From Symsagittifera roscoffensis (lineage: Eukaryota; Xenacoelomorpha; Acoela; Convolutidae), in contig NC_087064.1 in NCBI RefSeq assembly GCF_963678635.1, positions 42,129,165 through 42,193,164 of the forward strand: a stretch of 64,000 nt of DNA. Direction: 5' to 3'. The notes beneath the pieces were generated by a model. It ran no database searches and was not told the origin of the DNA. It saw nothing but the letters and a program-made list of their open reading frames with translations. The first letter of the stretch is position 1. Each line of letters starts with the position of its first letter. Below, piece by piece: positions 26,401 to 38,400 of this stretch. Both the position numbers and the translations under genes were made by a program.

Positions 26401-29400
26401 AAAAAAATTCCTCTGCTCGTCAAAAGAAGTAGTATGAGGACACTATATCGATAAAATATAAGCCGAAACCTAAAATTTCACAAAAAAAATAGAAAAACAA
26501 GTTAAAAAAAAGCCGGAGAAAAATTTAAGACTAATAAGAAGTTAATGAGTCCCCCTCAATCTCAAATCTCAGACACGTACACACAAAACTTCAACCTCAA
26601 AATAACTCTTCTGCTCGTCAAAAAAAACAATAAGAGGACACTAAATCTATAAAATATAAGCCGAAACCTAAAAATTTCCAAAAAAAAATCCGAAAAAAAT
26701 CAAAAGAAATTTAAGACAAATAATAAGTTATTAAGTCCCCCTCAATCTCAAATCACAGAGACGCACACAAATTTTTTTCACTGTTCGAAAGACGCAATAT
26801 GAGTTCAAAAAGCCGAAAAAAAGGAAAGTCAAACAAACCGGAAAACAATTGTTCCCATGCAAAACTTGAACTATATTTCTATTAAGATTTTCAGCACTTT
26901 TTGCGATCCCGATGTAAGCAAAAAAAAATTTTCATTGACACGACTCGGATTTAGGTCATTCAGCCGATAAAAAATTAGGCCGAACTCAATTAGGCAGAAA
27001 AAAAATTAAAAAGGAAAAAACACATTTATATATCAAGTTAGGTAAAATTACAAACAGCAGAGGTAAATCAGAACACTAATAGCAAATAGAAAGTTTAAAA
27101 AAATTTGAAAAAACTGCAAAATGGAAACTAAGCCGACAAACATAAGCAGACAATATTAAGCCGACAATTTTTTTGAAACGGACTCTTTCCCGTTTGAAAA
27201 GAAATTGGTCCGGTCAGGCGTATTTGTTACCTCCAGACTAAGTGAGGTGGAGACCATGAGAACTTTGAATTCCGTATGAAACAAGAAACCAATTGATTCA
27301 AAGGATTCTGTTAAGCAAATTGTTAACCCTAAAAGTCTATATTCCAATTTGACAACGCTTGCTAATCGCAAAGGCAATAAAGTAAGCATTTCAAAAAAAT
27401 GCGAGATATATTGAGTAAAAACAATTTTGAAATCGAGTTTTTTCTGAATTCGAGTTTTTCTGAAATCGAGAAATTTTTGAAATAAGTTATCACAGTTGAT
27501 CCATTTTGAAGAACAGAAAAAATATATCCCTATTCGAATGTCAAAGCACGTGCCATCAAAAAGCCGTAAAGGTTCCCAGAATGTCACCAATACTTGCAAA
27601 ATAGGTTAGAAAAAAAGAACAACCATGGTCAACCAAGAACAAATACCAACAGAGGTGAAGTTGCACTTCGCATACACAAGCAAAAACATGACCAATAAGG
27701 CTGCTGGGACAAACTGAAGAGTATAACTTTGAGTCTACAAATTTTGTCAAGTGACGCACCCCAATTATGTCGCATAAGCAGCACCAGTCAAATTGAAAAA
27801 AAAATTTACCAACTAAACGCCTAAATTTTTAGAGCAGTCTATGGAGCAGTAATAACATGAAAACAAAATGTAACAAAAACAAAATGTATCTTGTTAATTT
27901 GAGATTTTTTGTGAAAATCATCTCCCACACGCCACATTAAGCAAAAAGTGATAAAATTAGCTCCTAGTAACAAGTCAATGCAATTCAATCAACAAAAATA
28001 AGCTTCCATCAACCAATTTGGAACGATTTCTATGACGGATTAAATCTTCGCTTACGCGTTAATAGCGCGAAATATATCGCGCGTTAATTTTCCCGGATTG
28101 GCAAATTTTAAACCCACATAACTTTACGAAAAAATGATCACAGGTGAACTATTGTTTCCAAATTCAAGCCCAGGACAACAATACTTTCTGGTGATTTAAA
28201 AAAAAATCCCCGACAAAAATGGCTAAACTCCCCGTCTAAAATGCGACCGAAAAAAAAACCACCCCGAGTACAAATATTCCGGTACTTTCGTTACGAAAGC
28301 GGGAACAAAAAAAATCATGTGTGATTTTTTGTGCAAAGATATGGTTATTTGGAAATCGCTGATAAGGCCAGGTGTTTATAATTGACGCGCTTCATGATGC
28401 GTTCTTTTACACGCGTAAGCGATAAATTATATCATTCAACTTTGAATTGAGACCAGCAATTTGGTCTCGTTGAAATGATAAGCGAGGTGGTAGGTGAACA
28501 GGACGACAGGCCATTAAAACGACAAGACATTAATAGGACAATTAAAAAAAATAAAGCCAATAAAAACAAGCGGTTCGAATTTCAGCGAGAAACCAGCAAA
28601 AATGAACCTTGATTCAAACACACAGCGGTAGATTCCAAATACAAACCATTCCGACGAGAGAAATAACATAAAAAAGGAAGGAAGAGTGACATTCCGTTGC
28701 TGAAACAAGAACTGGTACGCCATCAACGCCTATTTTGCCTTTACACAGATTTGATTTTCATTACCTTGGTAAATATCATCTTAGTGATCCAACTTGAAGG
28801 CTTAGTGATCCACCGGTTATCAATTAAAATAAAAAGTAAAATCGTTCAAAAGTGTTTTGAGAAGAAAGAAGTAGTCAAGCTTTCGCCATAGTTAGATGGT
28901 GGCAGTAAATGTAAGCGAAAAAGGCTCATCTGCATCCAGTTCATGGCTTGCTTGGGACTGCTTAGACAGATGACTTTTCTCTCGAAGTTTCTTCGACGGA
29001 TGGTAAAACATAGGGCTAGTTTTATCAGACCCCAAGTACAGGCTTCAAGAAAGCAACGAGTAAAGATCAGTGCGAAAACTGCGGAGGCTGAAAAAAAAAA
29101 CAGAAGAGACTGTAGTACATTGGGGACGAGACTCGCGTTGATGGTGTTGAAAAGACGCGATTACAAGACAGGGAACTATATAAGTAACTTCACGTTGATT
29201 AACGCGCAAAGCAGCAACGAACCATATATTGATCGCTGTAGAGTTCCAACACAGATGCGAAGCTGTGCATCCCAAAAAAAACTAGCGAGAACACAACAAA
29301 CACCAGTTCTGTAAAATGCGATAAGAGAAAGTAGACAAAAGCATCGATTTAGTTTTAAAAAATTCGACTACGTCTCGGATTCGAACCTACAACCTATTGC

Positions 29401-32400
29401 GACCTAGATGTTAGGAGTCTCACCTTTAACCACTCAGTTGGATTAGAACAAAAAGAAGGTTCTTATCAAAATACAAACGCTCGCAAGCCCGTTAGTAAGA
29501 ACACATTGCACTACGCAAACAGAACGAAACTTTTATTTAAAGTTTTTATTTAAAATTAGAGAAAGAGAACATTAAGCTTCTTATTTATCCAAACTTTTGG
29601 AATTTCGAGAAAAAATCATGAGACTAGGGTAAAAAAAACAAGGATAAAAATATACGAAGACGAAAACAAAAATTTTTCTCGCCAAAATTTTCAATTCAAA
29701 TTGATTACCACTAATCCGATGATGAGTGTTTATGCTCCAAATTCAGGAGCTTTTTAAACGCTGCCAGCCTATAGAAAAAAATTGGATAAAACTTTTCTGA
29801 CACAGAGGCGAAGCTGTGCTTTGCAAACACCAGCGAGAACACTACAAAAAGGGAGCTTTATTAAGTGAAACAAGGAAAGATACAAACAAGCAGCGAATTG
29901 GTAACATTTTGTTATGTACGGGTTCCAAACCTGCGACCTCAAAAGCTGGAGTCTCACGCATTGCCCTACTGGCAACGCCCTGCACTCTCGGGAAGAATCG
30001 CAAACCCTGACAGCCCTCCGGCAACTCCCAACTACAGGGTTGGGATTTTCATTTCTGTGAAATTTTGCAAACATGAGTTTTCTGAAAATTTCTTTGTAAC
30101 AATCATTCGAAAAACTTCATGTCTCGGAAAGCATTTGAGCATCCATATTTGAGCGCATCAGTATAGAGATGGAAATTTCAAATTTATTTTAAATTTGAGT
30201 TTTTTTGAAAGTTTTTGTTAAAAACGTCATGTCTAGAATACTACCAAGGTTTGAGCAGTCACATTTGGAGGCAATATTCACAACCGCTGACAGTACTCTG
30301 ACAGCACCCATCTACATGGTCGAGAATTTGAAAAATTTTAAAAATTATTTCGTTTCAGTTTTCTGAAATTTCTCAAAAAATCCCCAAAACTGACGTATCT
30401 CGTCTTTTAAAATGATTTGAGCATTAATAACTGGAAGACCAAATTGCAAGCCCGGGAGAAACCTGACAGCATCCCACTTTTGAGTTGCTTATTTCAAACA
30501 TGGCGACATAACCACTAAATTCAAACTGGAAAATCGAAAAAAAATCTTCGCAATTGCAATATACGATTTAGGTTAAACGTGAAAAATTTCTTACGTTATA
30601 CACGCAAAAATAACAAAAAGAAAAGCTTAATAAGGGCGAGATACGGAAGCCCACAATCATATACAATCTTAACCCTTGCAATATATGATATACTTGAAAC
30701 TTCAAAAATTGGACATTTCTGAGGCCATATTTGTTACTAGCTACTTTAAATAAGAGCGGTTTGAGAAGGGGAGAACCCCATATTTCTTTACTTCAATTGA
30801 ACACTTCATCTCAGATTCGTGCATTATTCAAAAACTCAAGGCCAAAATCCCCCTACTATAATTTTCAAAGGCCGTAGATTGTGAGGTAAGATAAAGGTCC
30901 TAGCAAAACATGCGGGCGCATAGAAGAGCAGCCAGTTTTTCCTTGGGTACAAATTGTTTTAAAAAATCGTTACAGAAAATTGAGAAACATTTAAACTTCT
31001 GCGAAAAGTTTGAAAAAATTAGCAAAGTGTTACAAAAAATCGAAGAACAACAAATACCATACATTTTCATAATCACGCTTTTTTTTCAAACCGGACCTAA
31101 GCCTAGCCAAAAACAAAGCAGCAACAAATGCCACCGAATTGTTTATCCTTGAATAATCTTAAAAATAAACAATTTGAAATATACCAAAAGTGCCACTAAA
31201 AGAGTACTTTTATTTGCGACTTAAGTATGAAAAAAATTCTTCGTAATAATACACTACACTGCGCTTCTGAAAAACATATAAAAGATAGATAAATGGGCAA
31301 ATTTCAAAATAGCCTTGAACTTAACGTTAAAAAATTCCTTTAAACGTGCAAAAACAATACGTTGATACAGAGGCGAAGCTGCGCTTCGAGAACACTAGCA
31401 AGAACACGACAAAAAGCAGCTTTACAAAATGAAATATGAAGATAGAAATTAGCCTGGAGTAAGTATAACTTGGCTAAGTATGGGCTTCGAACCTGCAACC
31501 TCGAGAATTGGAGTCTCACGCCATACCCTCTCGGCCAGGAAAGCTTAATAACTGGCAGACACTAGACAAAAATAAAGCAGCTACATATTCTAACAAATAA
31601 GCCACGCTACGCAGCAAAAGTGGCATGAAATAAGATTTGACTGTTTTGCAAGTAATAATTTGGAATACGACGAACTAAAGGTATCCACACTAGATTTGCA
31701 TGTAAAAAATTGGAAAGCCTAGAGCCAAATTGTGTAACAGAGGCGAACCTGAGCTTAGCACCACTTGCAATACAAAAAAAAAGAAAAACAAATGACAAAA
31801 ATCGAAAAGGTCGAAAAGACTGAACCCATTCAATTGAATTGGGCTAGTTTTGAAAAAAAACATGACAAGACAATGGAATGTGCAATAAGCATCGGCAAAC
31901 AATGCATCCAGCGGTAAAAACTCGAAAACCTTGTCAAAGTTTCTTTTAGCCAAAAAAAATCAACAATACTTCAGACTTCTGGAAAATAAATAAGTCCACC
32001 TAACCCTCAAAACAATTCATTTGCTCGTCAAAAAAAAACAATATGAGGACAGAAAAGCGATATAATGTCAGCCAAAACCTACAAATCCCAAAACAGGAAA
32101 ATTTAAGAGTAATAAAAAGGTATTAAGTCCCCCTCAATCTCAAATCACAGACACGAACACACAAAACTTGCAATCCGATATCAATGAGCCGATATAAAAT
32201 ATGCCAAAACCTATCAAGCCAAAAAAAAAGGAAAAAACAAACAAGCCGGAAAACAATTGTTTCCATGCAAAACTTGAACTACAATTCTATTAAGAATTTT
32301 AGTACTTTTCGCAATCCAGATGTGAGCATGAAAAAATATTTCGGTTGACAGGACTCGAATTTAGGTCACTGAGCCAACACAAACTTAGGCCGAACTCATT

Positions 32401-35400
32401 TGGGCAGAAGAAAATTTAAACACAAAAAAAACATGTTTATACCAAGTCAAGTTTCGTAAAATTACAAACAGCAATTTGGTCAAGTTTAGTAAAAATACAA
32501 ACAGCAATTTCTGGGGTAACTCAGAACACTAGCACTTATTAAAAAAAGTTTGAAAAAACCTGAAAACTAAGCCGACATTTTTAACGGACTCTTTCCCGTT
32601 TCAAAAAAATAGGTCCCGTCAGTTTCGAGCCCAGGACCTTTGGCGGTCCAGGCGTATTTGTTACGTCCAGACTAAGTGAGCCGGAGATCATTAGAACTTT
32701 GAATTCCTTATGAACCAAGATACCAATTGATTCAAAGGATTCTGTTAAGCAAACTGTTAACCCGAAAAAGTCTTTATTCCGGTTTGATAACGCTGGCTAA
32801 TCGCAACGGTAAAAAAGTATGCATTTCAAAAAATGGCGAGAAGTATTGAGTAAAAAAAATTCTGAAACCGAGTTTTTTATTGTAATGTTGTTTGAAACAA
32901 ACAACTTTTTTGCTGTTCTTTCAAATGTATCAACTATGTGAACTTAATCCTATTCGAATGTCAAAGCACATGCTATCAAAAAGCCGTAATGGTTTCCAAA
33001 ATTGCACAAATATTTGCAAATTAGGTTAGAAAAAAGAAAAACCGTGGTATATTACTAACGCTCAATAAGGTTCGCTAAAGCAAAAATTGACACAGAGCCG
33101 AAGTTGTACTTCGTATACACAAGCAAAAATATTATCGATAACGCTACTGGGAAAACCTGAATGAGTAAACATTTAGGTATACAAAATTTCTTAAGTGAGG
33201 CACGACAATTATGTCGCATTAGCAGTACCAGTCAACACTTAAAATTACAAACAGCAATTTGGTCAAGTTTAGTAAAAATACAAACAGCAATTTCTGGGGT
33301 AACTCAGAACACTAGCACTTATTAAAAAAAGTTTGAAAAAACCTGAAAACTAAGCCGACATTTTTAACGGACTCTTTCCCGTTTCAAAAAAATAGGTCCC
33401 GTCAGTTTCGAGCCCAGGACCTTTGGCGGTCCAGGCGTATTTGTTACGTCCAGACTAAGTGAGCCGGAGATCATTAGAACTTTGAATTCCTTATGAACCA
33501 AGATACCAATTGATTCAAAGGATTCTGTTAAGCAAACTGTTAACCCGAAAAAGTCTTTATTCCGGTTTGATAACGCTGGCTAATCGCAACGGTAAAAAAG
33601 TATGCATTTCAAAAAATGGCGAGAAGTATTGAGTAAAAAAAATTCTGAAACCGAGTTTTTTATTGTAATGTTGTTTGAAACAAACAACTTTTTTGCTGTT
33701 CTTTCAAATGTATCAACTATGTGAACTTAATCCTATTCGAATGTCAAAGCACATGCTATCAAAAAGCCGTAATGGTTTCCAAAATTGCACAAATATTTGC
33801 AAATTAGGTTAGAAAAAAGAAAAACCGTGGTATATTACTAACGCTCACTAAGGTTCGCTAAAGCAAAAATTGACACAGAGCCGAAGTTGTACTTCGTATA
33901 CACAAGCAAAAATATTATCGATAACGCTACTGGGAAAACCTGAATGAGTAAACATTTAGGTATACAAAATTTCTTAAGTGAGGCACGACAATTATGTCGC
34001 ATTAGCAGTACCAGTCAACTTGAAAACAAAAGAAATTTACCAACTAACATGCCTCAATTTATTGATCAGTCTATGGAGCAGAAATAACATGAAAAAAAAA
34101 TTTAACAAAGATAAAAATATATTTTTTTTCAATTTCACACGCCATATGTAGCACAAAGTGATAAACTTCGCTCCTAGTAACAAATCTATTATGGCAAATA
34201 AGCTTCCTTCAACCAATTTGGAACGATTTCTATGACGGACTAAATCTCCGCTTACGCGTTAATAGCGCGAAATATATCGCGCGTTAATTGTAACAAATTG
34301 GCCAAAATGGCAACTTTTAAACCACCATAAATTTACAAAAAACGATCACAGGTGAAATATCGTTCCAAATTTAAGCTCAGGAAAACAATACTTCTTGAAT
34401 GATATTTTAAAAAATTCGTCACAAACGGCTAGTTAAAAAGTCGAAGTTTGTCTGAAGAAACAAACACCAGAGCACAAATAATGTTACTTTGGTTATGAAA
34501 GTCGGAACAATAATAGTCTGTGTTAAAAAACTTAGCATTGGCTCTACTTAATAGTCGATTATTGATCAAAAAGAACACTTTCAAAATGCACTCATTTTAT
34601 CGCAACAATATTTGCATCGCTACAATATTTAAGACTTAGGTCGGAAAAAAAGATTGCTTGTGTAAAATGAATCAATACAATCATTTAGTTAATTATTACT
34701 AAGAGACTTCGACTAGTTATCAATTTGATCGTCTTACCAACAACATAAAAGGCCGAGTCTTCTTCCAGGTTTGCAGAGATTATAGAGCAGGCCATTTCGT
34801 TTGGATTGAGTCTAAACGCATGCAGCGGCTCACAGGTGTGCTGATCCAAAATGACTACAGACGAGATATCGGCGCCATCGTTGCTTTCGTTCTCATTTCC
34901 AGGTGATGCGCTGTTAACTGAGCCCGAAAAACTTCGGTTAGTCGTCGTGTTTAATGAGGCGTTAGTCGTATCCATCCGGACTAAAAACCAGAGGTCCTGA
35001 ATTAGGGGAAGTTTAAATACTGATAATACTTGAAGAATACTTAACAAGAATAGGTCCCTCTAATTTTCAGCCTTTATTGATGTCATTTGGCATAATTCTT
35101 CAAAAAAAACAGGACGTGCTTTTTCTCTTACACGAATCTTGGAGATTTCCAAAACTGCGATCGAAACTATCGTCCATTGCAGTGCCGCCTGCTTCGGCCG
35201 AGTCCACTTGCTGTGGGAACTGGAACTCGCTAGCCTGTCTGTCTTCTGAGTAACCACTGTGCGACAGCGCGGCTAAACTGGCTGCATTAGGGTTGTCCTC
35301 CGACATTAATGATAACAGTGACTTCTGAAATGGAAACAACTCGTCCATTAGCATTACCAAAAACGAAACAAATTCAAAAATACACTCGGATGTTGAATCA

Positions 35401-38400
35401 AGATATTTCGTTCTGTATGCTTCAGTTCAAGATTCATGAGTATAGGAGAAATTGTTGAACATTTACAATTTAGGACTTACTGCTACTTTCCTTCATCAAC
35501 TGAATAACTTCAAGTTTTTTTTCACATTTTTCTGCTAATGACTTGACGAGGAATCTTCAATAATTAAACCAACCAAATTACAGTCGTCTGCGGAATAAAA
35601 AAAATTTACAACCATTTTCAATGAATCCTTTCGGCCACTAACCCTTTTATCGTGTCTTTTAGTGAGTAGTCCATAAGTCTGAGTCTCCTTCTGAAATGCC
35701 ATTGCATGAGGCGTCTCGTAGAGATGAATTGTGCGGATGTGTAGCTTCTGGATCTGGTCCATGGCCCCAATGGTCAGAGTCGACTCATTGCACAGCACCA
35801 GACAGTTCTGGTACGCTTCTGCGTTGATGGAGCACATGTGTGTTACCTAGGAAAAACCATATGTCCTCAACTAATAAAAATAATTCGACAATATTTCTCC
35901 TACACTTTTGTTACCGTTGACTTTATCCCATAAAACTCTAGTGGCCCAGATAAGGGTGGAGGTACCTGTTAGGTATTTTTTAGAATATACTGTCATGATG
36001 CGAGAACTGCTTAAAAATTTTACAAATGCCAAGATTAGACTTTTCCCAAAACAAAAGCGTTTTCTCTGCGAAAAAGGATCAGCCGCTTACTCCTGCTAAA
36101 ATCCTGCTACCTGTTCTTTCGATTGAACCCTTAATTATACATTGGTGAGGGCAATTTTCAAAAAAAAGTTTCAAAACAAATTGTCATAAAATGGCCTTTT
36201 TTCAAGTCTGTGACAGTTTTTTAAACCACAATCGAGGAGTAGTCACTCATGCAGGTACGATTCCCCCAACCTTTTCTTTCGATTGAACTTTTCAGCTCAG
36301 ATTCGGTACAGTAGTATTCCAGTATCACAAAAACGGTAAAAGTGTCAAAAATGGCCTTTTCCCAAGTCCGTAGCAGTTTCCCTAAAACAATTTGGTAGCA
36401 GCTGCTTATTTCAGGAAAAATTATTCATGTTCTTTCGATTGGATTCTTGTCCCCAAATCAACAGGGAAGTTTTCGAGAAAAGTTACCAAGAAACGATTAA
36501 AAGTTTAAAAAGTGCACTTTTCCTACGGTCATAACTTTTTTCTACAAAATAAGGACGTATCTGCATATGAAGAGGATCATCAGTGCCTGTTCTTCCGATT
36601 GAACCCTTAATCTAGGATTTGAAAGAAAATTTAAAAAATGAGTAAATTTTTTTGCAAATTTTCTAAGGCCGGAGAGACTAGCAGATTATGCAGGCACACA
36701 TGTGAGCAGCTGTTCCTCTCATTAGTACACTTGATAAAACCAACAGTATTTTTCAAGAAAACAAAAATGCGAAACAATTCCAAGTCTCACAAATTTTAAA
36801 AAATAGAATAATCCGATACAACTTCATAATACCGTTTTTATCCTTGACACAGCTTATTTCTATTTCATAAGTCACTGAAAACACAAATCACTCACTTACA
36901 ACATGAAATCACTGAAACCTAGAGAAAACTGCATAAAAATGAGGGCCCAAAAAGCCGCGAGTAGTAAAATAAGTCCGATGTAACAGTAAGAAGCCACATA
37001 AGATGACTCACATCTCTCAAGTTGACATTTGAGAAGAGGAGTTTCTTGCTCACTGAATAGATCACAGTGGGTCTATCACTGCATGCGAAGATGTTCTTGG
37101 TTGAGCCCCCATTCGTCTCGAAAGCCGACAGAGTTGTCGGCTGGGTTCCTGATTGTTGCAAAAATTACATTAGTACTTATCTCATCTACTGTTATTTCTG
37201 AATTTGGTAATTTTGGTCTTGCTGTTCATTATTTCAAAATGTATCGCAATCACTATTTAATGAAAGCCACTCTAAACATCACTTGGTACTGCGAAGACCC
37301 AATTCACTTACCGAGATTGATTTTTCGACGTTCACTCAGCACCCTGTTCAGATAGTCGAACTTGAAATAAACCAGAGATCCATCGCCCAGTGCATACAGC
37401 AAATATGGCACGTCGTCCAACTTACACATCATACACGACCTCGGAATAATCTCCCCGCCTAGTTTCTGTGTGCACGACTCAATTTCCACAAATTCACTTT
37501 GATTGTCACCGGGTAGCAAAAACAATCGAGCTGTTATATCTGTCCATAATCCCACTGCAACTATGTCGCTAAATTTAGAGTCGGTCAGAGGAGTGATGTC
37601 CAGGCAGGCCACTTCGTAGGGCATTTCGAACTCCCGTCCCACTTGGAAGATGAGTCTTTCTCTGATTACCAAGTAGTACACTTTTCGTCCAGTTGCCACT
37701 ATTAGCTGGGATGAATTACACGCCACTTTACTGAAATAAAAATAAGGCAATGCCTTTTACGCCTTTCGATGAAGATAGTTTCAACATATTGGTGCTTCGT
37801 GCGTCCAATAAAACACATGACTTTCTGAGTTGCGACAGAAAACTTTCATTTACGTGAAAGTGTATAAAACTTGAAATTATTTAGTCTCATCAGAACCATA
37901 ATTAGAATCAATTGACAAAGAAAGTATCACTTTATAGGAATCCATTCGTTTCAAACACGGAACTAAAAGTAATAGAAGCCGAGCACTCCTCACCTGATAG
38001 TATTAGAAACAGGTGGTTTCCACTCTGTTATCACCTGACCACTTGTATCATCCACCAGACGAACAAAATGTGACGTCACTTGCACAATCTGTTCACAACT
38101 CACATTACCAGCGAAAAGCGTCTGCGAGTCACAACTGAAACCCGCTATATCAAACTCCTCCACGTCTTCCCCTGAGAGACGGAGCATTCGCGTTTGGCCG
38201 ACAAAGGATAGTACGAGAACGTTGTGGAAACTATTTGGAGGGTTGGAGTCTAGCTTGAGCGTCCAAACACCCTTGATTCCAAAGAGATCTATGGATGCCA
38301 TTTCTTGGATTCCGATTCCATTTCTGATGATTCGCAAGGTCCCCTCTAAGCGAATGATAAAAATCACATATCAAATGTAAGTGTTAATAGAACTTGAAGA

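Larger units (their letters stand above)
12917..34737 (-). other. DDB1: DDB1 intron 12 (21.8 kb)
   Basis: Lies between exons 12 and 13, both phase 1. It contains a decayed MULE transposon, a 1.8-kb repeat with a diverged satellite, at least seven SINE copies, and three layers of tandem duplication. It alone is nearly half of the gene length. I find no host exon in it beyond transposon coding remnants. Confidence 0.9.
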
